Below are positions 10,061 to 16,408 of a stretch of 25,769 nucleotides of DNA, piece after piece (the stretch's first letter is position 1; every line of letters starts with the position of its first letter). This stretch comes from Candidatus Atribacteria bacterium (GTDB lineage Bacteria; Atribacterota; JS1; SB-45; 34-128). Where the stretch lies: the NCBI GenBank assembly GCA_003451675.1, contig DMCY01000100.1:2501-28269 (forward strand). Direction: 5' to 3'. The notes under the pieces are model-generated. The model searched no databases and had not been told where the DNA came from. It was given only the letters and a program-made list of their open reading frames with translations. A program made the translations under genes and the position numbers.

Positions 10061-10076
10061 TTTTTTCTACCTCCCT

Positions 10077-10216
10077 GTTTCGTATATCGTATATCGTATT
10101 TCGTATATCGTATTTCGTATATCGTATATCGTATATAGTATATCGTATATAGTATAGCGGGTAGCGTATAGCGTGAGAATAGTTAGCTGGTTAGCCAGTT
10201 TACCAGTTACCCGGTT
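10077..10216. repeat. Tandem 7-nt array followed by 8-nt array upstream of pheT
   Basis: From about 10082 to 10172 the sequence can be cut into consecutive 7-mers: GTATATC, GTATATC, GTATTTC, GTATATC, GTATTTC, GTATATC, GTATATC, GTATATA, GTATATC, GTATATA, GTATAGC, GGGTAGC, GTATAGC. From about 10182 the period changes to eight: GTTAGCTG, GTTAGCCA, GTTTACCA, GTTACCCG, GTTAAAGA. It is the longest such array in the window and lies within the pheS-pheT gap, ending about 20 bases before the pheT start codon. Confidence 0.85.
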
Positions 10217-10332
10217 AAAGAATTAATACTAAGTCATGCAACCCCTAATTAATTAAATAATTATTTTAGATCACAAGCTATGATTCGTATAGGTTGGATT
10301 TATTCGTCCTACATTTTATTCTAACAGCTTTT

Positions 10333-10403
10333 TGTCATTGCGAGGAGTGTAACGACGAAGCAATCTCGTCGAGATTTCTACGTTCCCTATGATCGCAATG
10401 ACA
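10333..10403. repeat. 71-base palindromic dispersed repeat (REP/MITE-like)
   Basis: Perfect 11-base terminal inverted repeats TGTCATTGCGA (10333-10343) and TCGCAATGACA (10393-10403) enclose a second palindrome AATCTC-GTC-GAGATT (10362-10376). The phrase CATTGCGAGGAG...GAAGCAATCTC resembles a palindromic intergenic element that I know from many unrelated bacterial genomes. A decayed copy lies near 24157-24200. It has no coding capacity and sits between pheS and pheT. Confidence 0.7.
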
Positions 10404-10410
10404 TAGTCTT

Positions 10411-10472
10411 GATTCTAACTTCTGACTTTTATTTTCTTCACGAAATACGACATACGATATACGATATACTAA
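10411..10472. repeat. Composite repeat with terminal heptads downstream of pheS
   Basis: A pyrimidine-rich lead (GATTCTAACTTCTGACTTTT, then ATTTTCTTCACGA) runs into heptads of the ATACGAN type. The same lead-plus-heptad layout recurs at about 17001-17052 and, inverted, at about 13229-13290. Confidence 0.6.
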
Positions 10473-11492
10473 TTAGAATTGTTTTAAAAATCTTAAATCA
10501 TTTTCAAAAAATAATCGGATATCATTTATGCCATATTTTAGCATGGCAATTCTTTCGGCTCCCATTCCAAAGGCAAAACCAGAATATTTTTCCGGATCAT
10601 ATCCTACCATCTTAAAGACTGCTGGATCGGTCTCCCCTGAACCCATAATCTCTAACCATCCACTATACCCACAAGCCCTACAACCTTTTCCATGGCATAA
10701 CAAACAAGATACATCTACTTCTGCGCTAGGTTCTGTAAAAGGGAAATAACCCGGCCTAAACCTTACTTTCCTATCTTCACCAAACATCCTGTGCACAAAA
10801 ACAGTTAAGACACCTTTCAAATCGCCAAAAGTAATATCTTTATCCACAGCCAGGCCTTCTATCTGATGAAACATAGGTGAATGAGTACTGTCCGCAGCAT
10901 CACGCCTATAACACCTCCCTATAGCAATCATTCTAATCGGGGGTTGTTGTTTTTCCATAACCCTTATTTCCACTGGTGAGGTATGAGTTCGAAGCAAAAT
11001 TTCTTTATTTATATAAAAAGAATCCTGGTCATCTCTGGCGGGATGGTCTTTGGGAATATTAAGTGCCTCAAAGTTATAATAATCTAATTCTACTTCTGGA
11101 CCCTCTTCTATCTTAAATCCTAAACTTAAAAATATTTCCTCAATCTCTCTTAAAACCAAATTAATGGGATGAGCAGTTCCTCTATTTAATTTTCTCCCCG
11201 GAAGAGTAATGTCAATACTTTCTCCCTGTAATCTTTCTTCTTTCTCCAGTTTTTTAATTTCTACCTCTTTTGTCTTGAGCAACTCTTCAATCTCTTTTTT
11301 GGTTTGGTTCAATAACTGCCCAGCTTTTGGCCTTTCCTCCGGAGAAAAACTTCCCAACTTTCTCAACAGGAGAGTCACCATCCCTTTTCTACCTAAATAT
11401 TCTACTCTTAATTTCTCAATATCTTTTAAACACTTAACCAAATTTAATTTAGAAACAATTTCTTTTTTAACCTCTTTTATTTTATTTTCCAA
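10473..11492 (-). CDS. pheS: Phenylalanyl-tRNA synthetase alpha subunit
   Basis: Catalytic alpha subunit of PheRS, forming phenylalanyl-adenylate and charging tRNA-Phe. 339 residues: an N-terminal coiled coil (about 1-90), class II motif 2 with FHQIEGLAVDKDITFGDLKG, four cysteines in CLLCHGKGCRAC followed by GWLEIMGSG, and class II motif 3 GMGAERIAMLKYGINDIR near the C-terminus. The start codon is TTG at 11492; AAGGAGG lies eight bases upstream and no ATG fits. It is controlled by a T-box leader immediately upstream (11531-11770). rplT lies beyond that leader, so the unit sits behind the infC operon. Confidence 0.96.
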   Translation of the reverse strand: MENKIKEVKKEIVSKLNLVKCLKDIEKLRVEYLGRKGMVTLLLRKLGSFSPEERPKAGQLLNQTKKEIEELLKTKEVEIKKLEKEERLQGESIDITLPGRKLNRGTAHPINLVLREIEEIFLSLGFKIEEGPEVELDYYNFEALNIPKDHPARDDQDSFYINKEILLRTHTSPVEIRVMEKQQPPIRMIAIGRCYRRDAADSTHSPMFHQIEGLAVDKDITFGDLKGVLTVFVHRMFGEDRKVRFRPGYFPFTEPSAEVDVSCLLCHGKGCRACGYSGWLEIMGSGETDPAVFKMVGYDPEKYSGFAFGMGAERIAMLKYGINDIRLFFENDLRFLKQF

Positions 11493-11530
11493 TAGTGTTC
11501 CCTCCTTATCATTAATGGTTCCGATAAAAT

Positions 11531-11770
11531 AAAAAAAGGTTTACTAATTTTCCTCGCCTTGTAAAGGGACGAAAATTATAAACCTTTTCCGCGGTACCAC
11601 CCTTCTTGATCTGCTTTTTATTAAGCAAATCCGTACTTTTCTCCTTATAACAGCGGAGTGCTGGCAAAACTTACTTTTTAGAATTTCAGTCTGCAGTTCT
11701 AAAGTGAATTTCGATTATTGTCTAACCAGACTAGATATCAAGTTAGTTATAACCTACTTATCTTTATTAT
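11531..11770 (-). promoter_or_regulatory. T-box riboswitch of pheS (specifier UUC, Phe)
   Basis: Senses uncharged tRNA-Phe and permits read-through into pheST. Seen: the T-box AGGGTGGTACCGCGG (11603-11589), whose UGGU fits an ACCA tRNA end; a terminator hairpin ending in a T-run (11588-11531); Stem III (GATTTGCTT/AAGCAGATC) just upstream of the T-box; and closing helix TTATAAC/GTTATAA (11752-11746 with 11651-11645). The specifier TTC (11708-11706) follows CGAAA, as in thrS, where ACC follows CGAAT. Only a small hairpin (GTCT-GGTT-AGAC) precedes it, so the usual long distal Stem I with AG bulge and GGUG loop appears missing. A TATAAT at 11771-11766 is a likely -10. Confidence 0.9.
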
Positions 11771-11788
11771 AACTTTTAACAAAAGATA

Positions 11789-11814
11789 TTTCATAGACAT
11801 TAATGTATATGAAA
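11789..11814 (-). terminator. Hairpin after rplT, possible terminator
   Basis: TTTCATA-T-ACATT/AATGT-C-TATGAAA forms a near-continuous 12-bp hairpin seven bases after the rplT stop. The following U-tract is poor (TATCTTTTG), so termination may be partial and the infC operon could read into the pheS leader. Confidence 0.45.
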
Positions 11815-11820
11815 ATAAAG

Positions 11821-12177
11821 TTAATTTAAGCCCTCTTTAGCTACTTTCACTACACTAACAAATGCTTCGTGATTTCTTACTGCTAATTCAGCTAACATTT
11901 TCCGGTTGATTTCTACCCCTGCAACCTTTAAACCTCTTATAAATTTATTATAAGATATACCTTCGTTTCTGGCAGCAATACCAATTCTGGTTATCCACAA
12001 ACTTCTAAAATCTCTTTTTCTCGCTCTTCTATCTCTATAGGCATAAGAAAGTGCTTTCATCATAGCTTCATGAGCAGTACGATAAAGTTTACTTTTTGCC
12101 CCCCAATATCCTTTAGTTAATTTTAATACTTTTTTTCTTCTTCTTCTTGAGGCAACACTATTTGTCGCTCTTGGCAT
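11821..12177 (-). CDS. rplT: 50S ribosomal protein L20
   Basis: Early-assembly 23S rRNA-binding protein and, in Firmicutes and enterobacteria, the autogenous repressor of the infC-rpmI-rplT operon. 118 residues from the ATG at 12177, beginning MPRATNSVASRRRRKK, with KGYWGAKSKLYRTAHEA and SYAYRDRRARKRDFR, all characteristic of L20. AAGGAG lies eight bases upstream of this ATG; a GTG three codons earlier is in frame but too close to the ribosome site. Third gene of infC-rpmI-rplT. Confidence 0.97.
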   Translation of the reverse strand: MPRATNSVASRRRRKKVLKLTKGYWGAKSKLYRTAHEAMMKALSYAYRDRRARKRDFRSLWITRIGIAARNEGISYNKFIRGLKVAGVEINRKMLAELAVRNHEAFVSVVKVAKEGLN

Positions 12178-12275
12178 ACCATTCACTCCTTATCTTTTTA
12201 TATCCGAATTATTCTTTGTTTATTGTCCTTATATTTAATATTGTTCTGATAATACTTCAAAGTTTTTAGAAAATA

Positions 12276-12473
12276 TTAAGAATAAGGTAATAATACTTTA
12301 ACCTTTTTTACCTCAACACTACTAACCGTAGTATCCTTCCTTAGATTTCTCTTACGTTTTGCAGTTTTTTTAGTTAAAATATGACTCTTATAAGCCTTTG
12401 ACCTTATTATCTTACCTGAACTACTTACCTTAAATCTTTTTGCTGAACTCTTATGTGTCTTCATTTTAGGCAT
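12276..12473 (-). CDS. rpmI: 50S ribosomal protein L35
   Basis: Small basic large-subunit protein. 65 residues beginning [15 protein letters not shown] with [20 protein letters not shown], diagnostic of L35, and of the usual length. It lies between infC (34-base gap) and rplT (98-base gap) in the conserved order. The ribosome site is AGAGG, about 11 bases from the ATG, weaker than its neighbours, which suggests translation partly coupled to infC. Confidence 0.97.
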   Translation of the reverse strand: MPKMKTHKSSAKRFKVSSSGKIIRSKAYKSHILTKKTAKRKRNLRKDTTVSSVEVKKVKVLLPYS

Positions 12474-12507
12474 ATGTGTCTAACCTCTTTCATAATAATG
12501 TTTTATA

Positions 12508-13020
12508 TTATTTAGGCATTAAAACTAAAATCATATTCCGTCCTTCTAACTTTGGTTCCTTTACAACCTTGGCAATTTCTTCGGTATGTTTAGTTATGCG
12601 CTCTAATAATTCCCTTCCTAAATCTAAATATCTCATTTCTCGCCCCCTAAACATTATAGTAATTTTTACCTGATTACCTTCTTCTAAAAATTTAGATAGA
12701 TTTTTTACTTTAAAATTGTAATCATGTTCTCCAATATTAGGGCGCATCTTTATTTCTTTCATTCCGCCGCTTTTCTGTTTCTTCTTCCCGCTTCTATTTT
12801 TTTTATCCAGTAGGTATTTATATTTCCCATAATCGATAATTCTACAAACCGAAGGATTAGCATCTGGTGCAACTTCAACTAAGTCAAGATTACTCTTTTC
12901 GGCAAGTTCAAGACCCTCCTTTTTGCTAACTATTCCTACCTGTTTACCTTCAAAATCTATAAGCCTAATCTTCTCTGCTCTGATTTTTTCATTTATTCTT
13001 AACTTTGGTTTTGACTTAAT
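12508..13020 (-). CDS. infC: Translation initiation factor IF-3, AUU start codon
   Basis: Binds the 30S subunit, blocks premature 50S joining and checks start-codon pairing. 170 residues from an ATT at 13020; the N-domain reads KPKLRINEKIRAEKIRLID and the C-domain follows the Lys-rich linker (about 80-95) with MKEIKMRPNIGEHDYN. The first in-frame ATG (12762) lies inside the linker and would remove the whole N-domain. AAGGAGG (13036-13030) is nine bases upstream of the ATT, and no ATG, GTG or TTG fits. AUU is the known self-regulatory start of infC in E. coli and others, because IF3 rejects it. It heads the infC-rpmI-rplT operon with a strong promoter about 170 bases upstream. Confidence 0.93.
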   Translation of the reverse strand: MKSKPKLRINEKIRAEKIRLIDFEGKQVGIVSKKEGLELAEKSNLDLVEVAPDANPSVCRIIDYGKYKYLLDKKNRSGKKKQKSGGMKEIKMRPNIGEHDYNFKVKNLSKFLEEGNQVKITIMFRGREMRYLDLGRELLERITKHTEEIAKVVKEPKLEGRNMILVLMPK

Positions 13021-13029
13021 TCCTATTTT

Positions 13030-13049
13030 CCTCCTTTATGCGCTTAAAG
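13030..13049 (-). promoter_or_regulatory. Hairpin overlapping the infC ribosome binding site
   Basis: CTTTA-AGCGCA-TAAAG (13049-13034) places the first three bases of the AAGGAGG site (13036-13030) in a stem. It could reduce initiation or serve as part of an L20 or IF3 control site. It is only a 5-bp stem, so this is suggestive. Confidence 0.35.
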
Positions 13050-13189
13050 AAGAGCAACACACCAATTTCTATGTAATTTAAATTAGTTTTTTTGTTCAAC
13101 TTTGAAATATAATTATACTAATTTAATAGAAAAAAATATAGCTCCTACACTTCTTTAAAACATATATAATTCTTCATTATTTTTAAAAA

Positions 13190-13218
13190 ACTATAACATA
13201 TTCTTTATTTATAGTCAA
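13190..13218 (-). promoter_or_regulatory. Strong promoter of the infC operon
   Basis: TTGACT (13218-13213), a 17-base spacer and TATAGT (13195-13190), with TGT ahead of the -10. It gives a 5' leader of about 160 bases before the infC AUU. Confidence 0.8.
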
Positions 13219-13228
13219 TATATTATTT

Positions 13229-13431
13229 GTATCTCGTATCTCGTGAATCGTATCTCGCAAAGAAAATAAGAACCAGAAGTCAGAATCCAAAATAAAATTC
13301 GTAACGCATATCGCAAAAAATTAGATAAAAAATACCGTTCTTTTTCTTTTTCTAATTCCTCATTAAAATTTACACTAACATAAACCTTTATAAATAATCA
13401 AAATATATGGATACAGAAGAATTTTTACATG
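13229..13431. repeat. Intergenic repeats between thrS and the infC promoter
   Basis: Heptads GTATCTC/GTATCTC/GTGAATC/GTATCTC at 13229-13257, then a composite tail (TAAGAACCAGAAGTCAGAAT, about 13267-13287) that is the inverse of the lead seen near 10411 and 17001. Up to 13431 the sequence is AT-rich, with a block ATTAAAATTTACACTAAC (about 13364-13381) similar to one near 21340-21360. No gene and no clear terminator for thrS is seen. Confidence 0.6.
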
Positions 13432-15342
13432 CTATAAAGTTTTTTCTTTGATCTCTTTTAAAACATCTTCGATAAACTTGGCTAATTTTATCTTTCCTAA
13501 GTCTCCCTTTCCTCTCTTTCTTACTGAAGCGAGACCCCCTTCTACTTCTTTATCTCCAAATATCAACATATAGGGGATCTTTTCCATCTCAGCTTTTCTT
13601 ATCTTAGCCCCAATTTTATCATTAATCTCATCTAATTCTGCCCTTATATTATATTTACTTAACTCATTCATTATATTTTTGCCATACTCAACATGCCTGT
13701 CAGCAATAGGCAGCAATCTTACTTGAACAGGGGCTAACCACAAAGGAAATGCTCCGGCATAATTTTCGATAAGTATCCCGATAAATCTCTCTATGCTTCC
13801 CAGAACAGTTCGATGCAGCATAACTGGCCTTTCCTTGTTCCCTTCTTTATTAATATAATAAAGATCAAATTTTTCCGGCATAATAAAATCTAACTGGATG
13901 GTGCCACACTGCCAGCTTCTGCCTATGCAATCCTGTAAATGAAAATCTATTTTAGGACCGTAAAATGCCCCATCGCCCTCATTTACAATATAATCTATTT
14001 TTTTATCTTTTAAAGCTTCTTCCAAACTGCTGGTAGCCTTTTCCCATATTTTATCAGAACCCATGGCATTTTCCGGTTTAGTGCTTAATTCCACGCGATA
14101 AGAAAAACCAAAAGTCTTATACATCTTATCAGTTAAATCGATTACTCCTTTTATCTCATCTTTAATCTGCTCCGGAGTCATAAATATATGGGCATCATCC
14201 TGGGTAAAACACCTTACCCTAAAGAGTCCGTGAAGCACACCGGATAATTCATGTCTGTGCACTAACCCCAATTCTCCCATTCTAAGCGGTAAATCTCTAT
14301 AACTGTGAAGGGTGGTTTTATAAATCAAAATTCCGCCCGGACAATTCATCGGTTTAATAGCATAATCTTCCTCATCTATTTTGGTAAAATACATATTTTC
14401 CTTATAATGATCCCAATGCCCGGATTTCATCCATAATGATTTATTTAGTATAATTGGAGTTTTAACTTCCGTATAACCACTCTTATAATGTTCCTCTTTC
14501 CAGTAATCCTCCAGGATATTTCTTAACACCATTCCTTTGGGATGAAAGAAAGGGAAACCGACCCCCTCATCATGAAAGCTGAATAAATCTAAATCTTTTC
14601 CTAATTTTCGATGGTCTCTCCTTTTTGCTTCTTCAATTAATTTTAAATAATTGTCCAGTTCGGATTTTTTATCGAACGAGGTTCCATAAATACGCTGCAG
14701 CATTTTATTTTTTTCATTTCCCCTCCAGTATGCACCGGCAATACTTAAAAGTTTAAAAGCTTCTAAGTTCCCGGTAGAAGGAATATGGGGACCTCTACAT
14801 AAATCAATAAAATCACCCTGCTGATACAAAGTAACCATATCATCTTCTATATCTTTAAGAAGTTCTATTTTATAATCTTCTTTTTGTTTTTTAAATAACT
14901 CATCAGCTTCTTTCTTGCTTACTTCTATTCTTTTTAGAGGGAGATTTCTACTCACTATCTCTTTCATCTTTTTCTCAATAAGTACTATATCCTCCGGAGT
15001 AAAGGAACGGTCTAAATCAAAATCATAATAGAAGCCATCCTTAATAGCAGGACCAATAGCCAATTTTGCCTGGGGAAATAATTCCTTTACAGCCTGAGCC
15101 ATAATATGGGAAGTGCTATGATGATAAATTTCTCTGCCTTTAGGTGAAACAAAAGTTATAATCTCGACCCGGTCGTTATCCTTAAGGACATAATTCAAAT
15201 CCTTTTCCACTCCATTTACTATACCGGCAATTGCCTCTTTGCCTAATTTTTGGCTTATTTTTACAGCAGCATCATATAAAGTAGCGCCTCTATTCAATTT
15301 TATTTCCGAACCGTCTAATAAAATAATTTTAATCTCTGACAT
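13432..15342 (-). CDS. thrS: Threonyl-tRNA synthetase
   Basis: Charges tRNA-Thr and clears mischarged Ser-tRNA. 636 residues from the ATG at 15342, which has AAGGAGGT seven bases upstream; an upstream in-frame TTG (15369) lies in the T-box terminator arm and has no ribosome site. Domains: TGS (1-62), the N2 editing domain with HHSTSH at 74-79, the class II core with zinc ligands in NCPGG, DDAHIF and MLHRTVLGS, and a C-terminal anticodon-binding domain (about 540-636). Both editing and catalytic motifs are intact. It is regulated by the T-box at 15368-15640, which is itself directly downstream of six tRNA genes. Confidence 0.97.
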   Translation of the reverse strand: MSEIKIILLDGSEIKLNRGATLYDAAVKISQKLGKEAIAGIVNGVEKDLNYVLKDNDRVEIITFVSPKGREIYHHSTSHIMAQAVKELFPQAKLAIGPAIKDGFYYDFDLDRSFTPEDIVLIEKKMKEIVSRNLPLKRIEVSKKEADELFKKQKEDYKIELLKDIEDDMVTLYQQGDFIDLCRGPHIPSTGNLEAFKLLSIAGAYWRGNEKNKMLQRIYGTSFDKKSELDNYLKLIEEAKRRDHRKLGKDLDLFSFHDEGVGFPFFHPKGMVLRNILEDYWKEEHYKSGYTEVKTPIILNKSLWMKSGHWDHYKENMYFTKIDEEDYAIKPMNCPGGILIYKTTLHSYRDLPLRMGELGLVHRHELSGVLHGLFRVRCFTQDDAHIFMTPEQIKDEIKGVIDLTDKMYKTFGFSYRVELSTKPENAMGSDKIWEKATSSLEEALKDKKIDYIVNEGDGAFYGPKIDFHLQDCIGRSWQCGTIQLDFIMPEKFDLYYINKEGNKERPVMLHRTVLGSIERFIGILIENYAGAFPLWLAPVQVRLLPIADRHVEYGKNIMNELSKYNIRAELDEINDKIGAKIRKAEMEKIPYMLIFGDKEVEGGLASVRKRGKGDLGKIKLAKFIEDVLKEIKEKTL

Positions 15343-15367
15343 AATATTTACCTCCTTATAATTAAAC

Positions 15368-15640
15368 AAAAAAACTTCTTGTCCTGTATTAGAAAAGGAC
15401 GAGAAGTTTAATTTAATAATCTCGCGGTTCCACCTTTTTTAGTTAAAGTTAATATCTAAGATTAACTTAAACCCGCTTAAAAATATTTTATCGGATATTA
15501 CCCGCCTAATCCTACTCATCTTTTTAAAATTTCAAATTAGGGATTTAAAGTAGAAAGGGTATTCGATTAAACTTTCATATAGATAATTACACATCTACTA
15601 ATATCTACTCTCTTTAAAAAAGATTAACCTACTATTTTCT
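15368..15640 (-). promoter_or_regulatory. T-box riboswitch of thrS (specifier ACC, Thr)
   Basis: Antitermination leader responding to uncharged tRNA-Thr. Seen: T-box AGGTGGAACCGCGAG (15435-15421), with UGGA instead of UGGU and so expecting a tRNA with U73; terminator AACTTCTCGTCC/GGACAAGAAGTT followed by a T-run (15410-15368); Stem III AAGTTAAT-7 nt-ATTAACTT (15468-15447); and closing helix ATCTTTTTTAAA/TTTTAAAAAGAT (15624-15613 with 15529-15518). The specifier ACC (15560-15558) lies in the loop GAAAG-14 nt-CTTTC after AATCGAAT. The same context holds TTC in the pheS leader, which supports both readings. A small hairpin (TAGAT/ATCTA) replaces the usual distal Stem I module. No good promoter is visible between it and tRNA-Val(GAC). 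Confidence 0.9.
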
Positions 15641-15670
15641 ACGTAATCTTATTTTATTATTAGATTTAAA

Positions 15671-15745
15671 TGGTGGGCGGTACTGGATTCGAACCAGTGA
15701 CTTCTTGCGCGTCGAGCAAGCATTCTACCACTGAATTAACCGCCC
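15671..15745 (-). tRNA. tRNA-Val (anticodon GAC), C33
   Basis: 75 nt including encoded CCA. Acceptor GGGCGGT/ACCGCCC with A73, D-arm ATTC/GAAT, anticodon arm CTTGC-TCGACGC-GCAAG, T-arm ACTGG-TTCGAAT-CCAGT. The anticodon is GAC. Position 33 is C rather than the near-universal U, and position 38 is also C. Last of the six-gene array; the thrS T-box starts within about 30-50 bases. Confidence 0.9.
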
Positions 15746-15788
15746 ATCTTCTTTAGACCTCTAATCATTCTTAAACCTAAAAACTAAA

Positions 15789-15862
15789 TGGAGGCGGCAC
15801 TCGGATTCGAACCGAGGATGAAGGATTTGCAGTCCTCTGCCTTCCCACTTGGCGATGCCGCC
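15789..15862 (-). tRNA. tRNA-Cys (anticodon GCA)
   Basis: 74 nt with encoded CCA. Acceptor GGCGGCA/TGCCGCC, discriminator U73 (the expected Cys identity base), anticodon loop CTGCAAA on stem GAGGA/TCCTT, T-arm CTCGG-TTCGAAT-CCGAG. Fifth in the array. Confidence 0.97.
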
Positions 15863-15882
15863 TTATTTAATTTTTATAAAGA

Positions 15883-15957
15883 TGGAGCGGAAAACGGGAT
15901 TTGAACCCGCGACCCTCGCCTTGGCAAGGCGATGCTCTACCACTGAGCTATTTCCGC
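15883..15957 (-). tRNA. tRNA-Gly (anticodon GCC)
   Basis: 75 nt with encoded CCA. Acceptor GCGGAAA/TTTCCGC, U73, anticodon arm TCGCC-TTGCCAA-GGCGA, T-arm GCGGG-TTCAAAT-CCCGT. Fourth in the array. Confidence 0.97.
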
Positions 15958-15965
15958 AATAAACT

Positions 15966-16041
15966 TGGTGCCGAGACCCAGAATTGAACTGGGGACACGT
16001 GGATTTTCAGTCCACTGCTCTACCGACTGAGCTATCTCGGC
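15966..16041 (-). tRNA. tRNA-Phe (anticodon GAA)
   Basis: 76 nt with encoded CCA. Acceptor GCCGAGA/TCTCGGC, A73, anticodon arm GTGGA-CTGAAAA-TCCAC, T-arm CCCAG-TTCAATT-CTGGG. Its ACCA end matches the UGGU of the pheS T-box and its anticodon GAA pairs with that leader's UUC specifier. Confidence 0.97.
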
Positions 16042-16079
16042 ACTTAAAATCGCCTTACATAATTATATTATTAAGAAAA

Positions 16080-16158
16080 TGGCGGGGCCGACGAGATTTG
16101 AACTCGCGATCTCCTGCGTGACAGGCAGGCGTGTTAAACCAAGCTGCACTACGGCCCC
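16080..16158 (-). tRNA. tRNA-Asp (anticodon GTC)
   Basis: 79 nt with encoded CCA. Acceptor GGGGCCG/CGGCCCC, discriminator G73 (Asp identity base), anticodon arm CCTGC-CTGTCAC-GCAGG, T-arm GCGAG-TTCAAAT-CTCGT. The D-loop is rather long. Second in the array. Confidence 0.96.
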
Positions 16159-16178
16159 CTTATGTTTTTATTAAAAAA

Positions 16179-16254
16179 TGGTAGGCGGAACAGGGCTTGA
16201 ACCTGTGACCCCTGGCTTGTAAAACCAGTGCTCTCCCAACTGAGCTATCCGCCC
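16179..16254 (-). tRNA. tRNA-Val (anticodon TAC)
   Basis: 76 nt with encoded CCA. Acceptor GGGCGGA/TCCGCCT, with a G1-U72 wobble as the terminal pair, A73, anticodon arm CTGGT-TTTACAA-GCCAG, T-arm ACAGG-TTCAAGC-CCTGT. First gene of the array, about 30 bases after its promoter. Confidence 0.95.
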
Positions 16255-16283
16255 ACTTATTTCTTTTTTGCCATGCAAGTGAT

Positions 16284-16312
16284 ATTATAACATCTCTCTT
16301 TTTCTTTGTCTA
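16284..16312 (-). promoter_or_regulatory. Strong promoter of the tRNA array
   Basis: TAGACA (16312-16307), a 17-base spacer and a perfect TATAAT (16289-16284) extended by TGT. It is the only convincing promoter upstream of the six tRNAs and the thrS leader. Confidence 0.8.
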
Positions 16313-16408
16313 TAATAATATTAGCATAATATTTAGAAATTTTGCAAGAATATTTACCTGAACGAATTATCATTTATGTTTAATTCACCAATTAAATTAG
16401 TCGTTAGT

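Noticed and set aside
10077..10175. CRISPR array
   Set aside because: Units are 7 nt with no spacers; no repeat of 20-40 nt with unique spacers exists anywhere in the window, and no cas genes are seen.
11681..11683. TTC at 11683-11681 as the pheS specifier
   Set aside because: It sits in TGAAATTCTAAAAAG, and the thrS leader has the matching TGAAATTTTAAAAAG, which does not encode Thr. The TTC at 11708-11706 aligns with ACC in thrS and is the better specifier.
12508..12762. 84-residue frame as the whole infC gene
   Set aside because: It starts inside the IF3 linker; the N-domain is encoded in the same frame upstream to the ATT at 13020.
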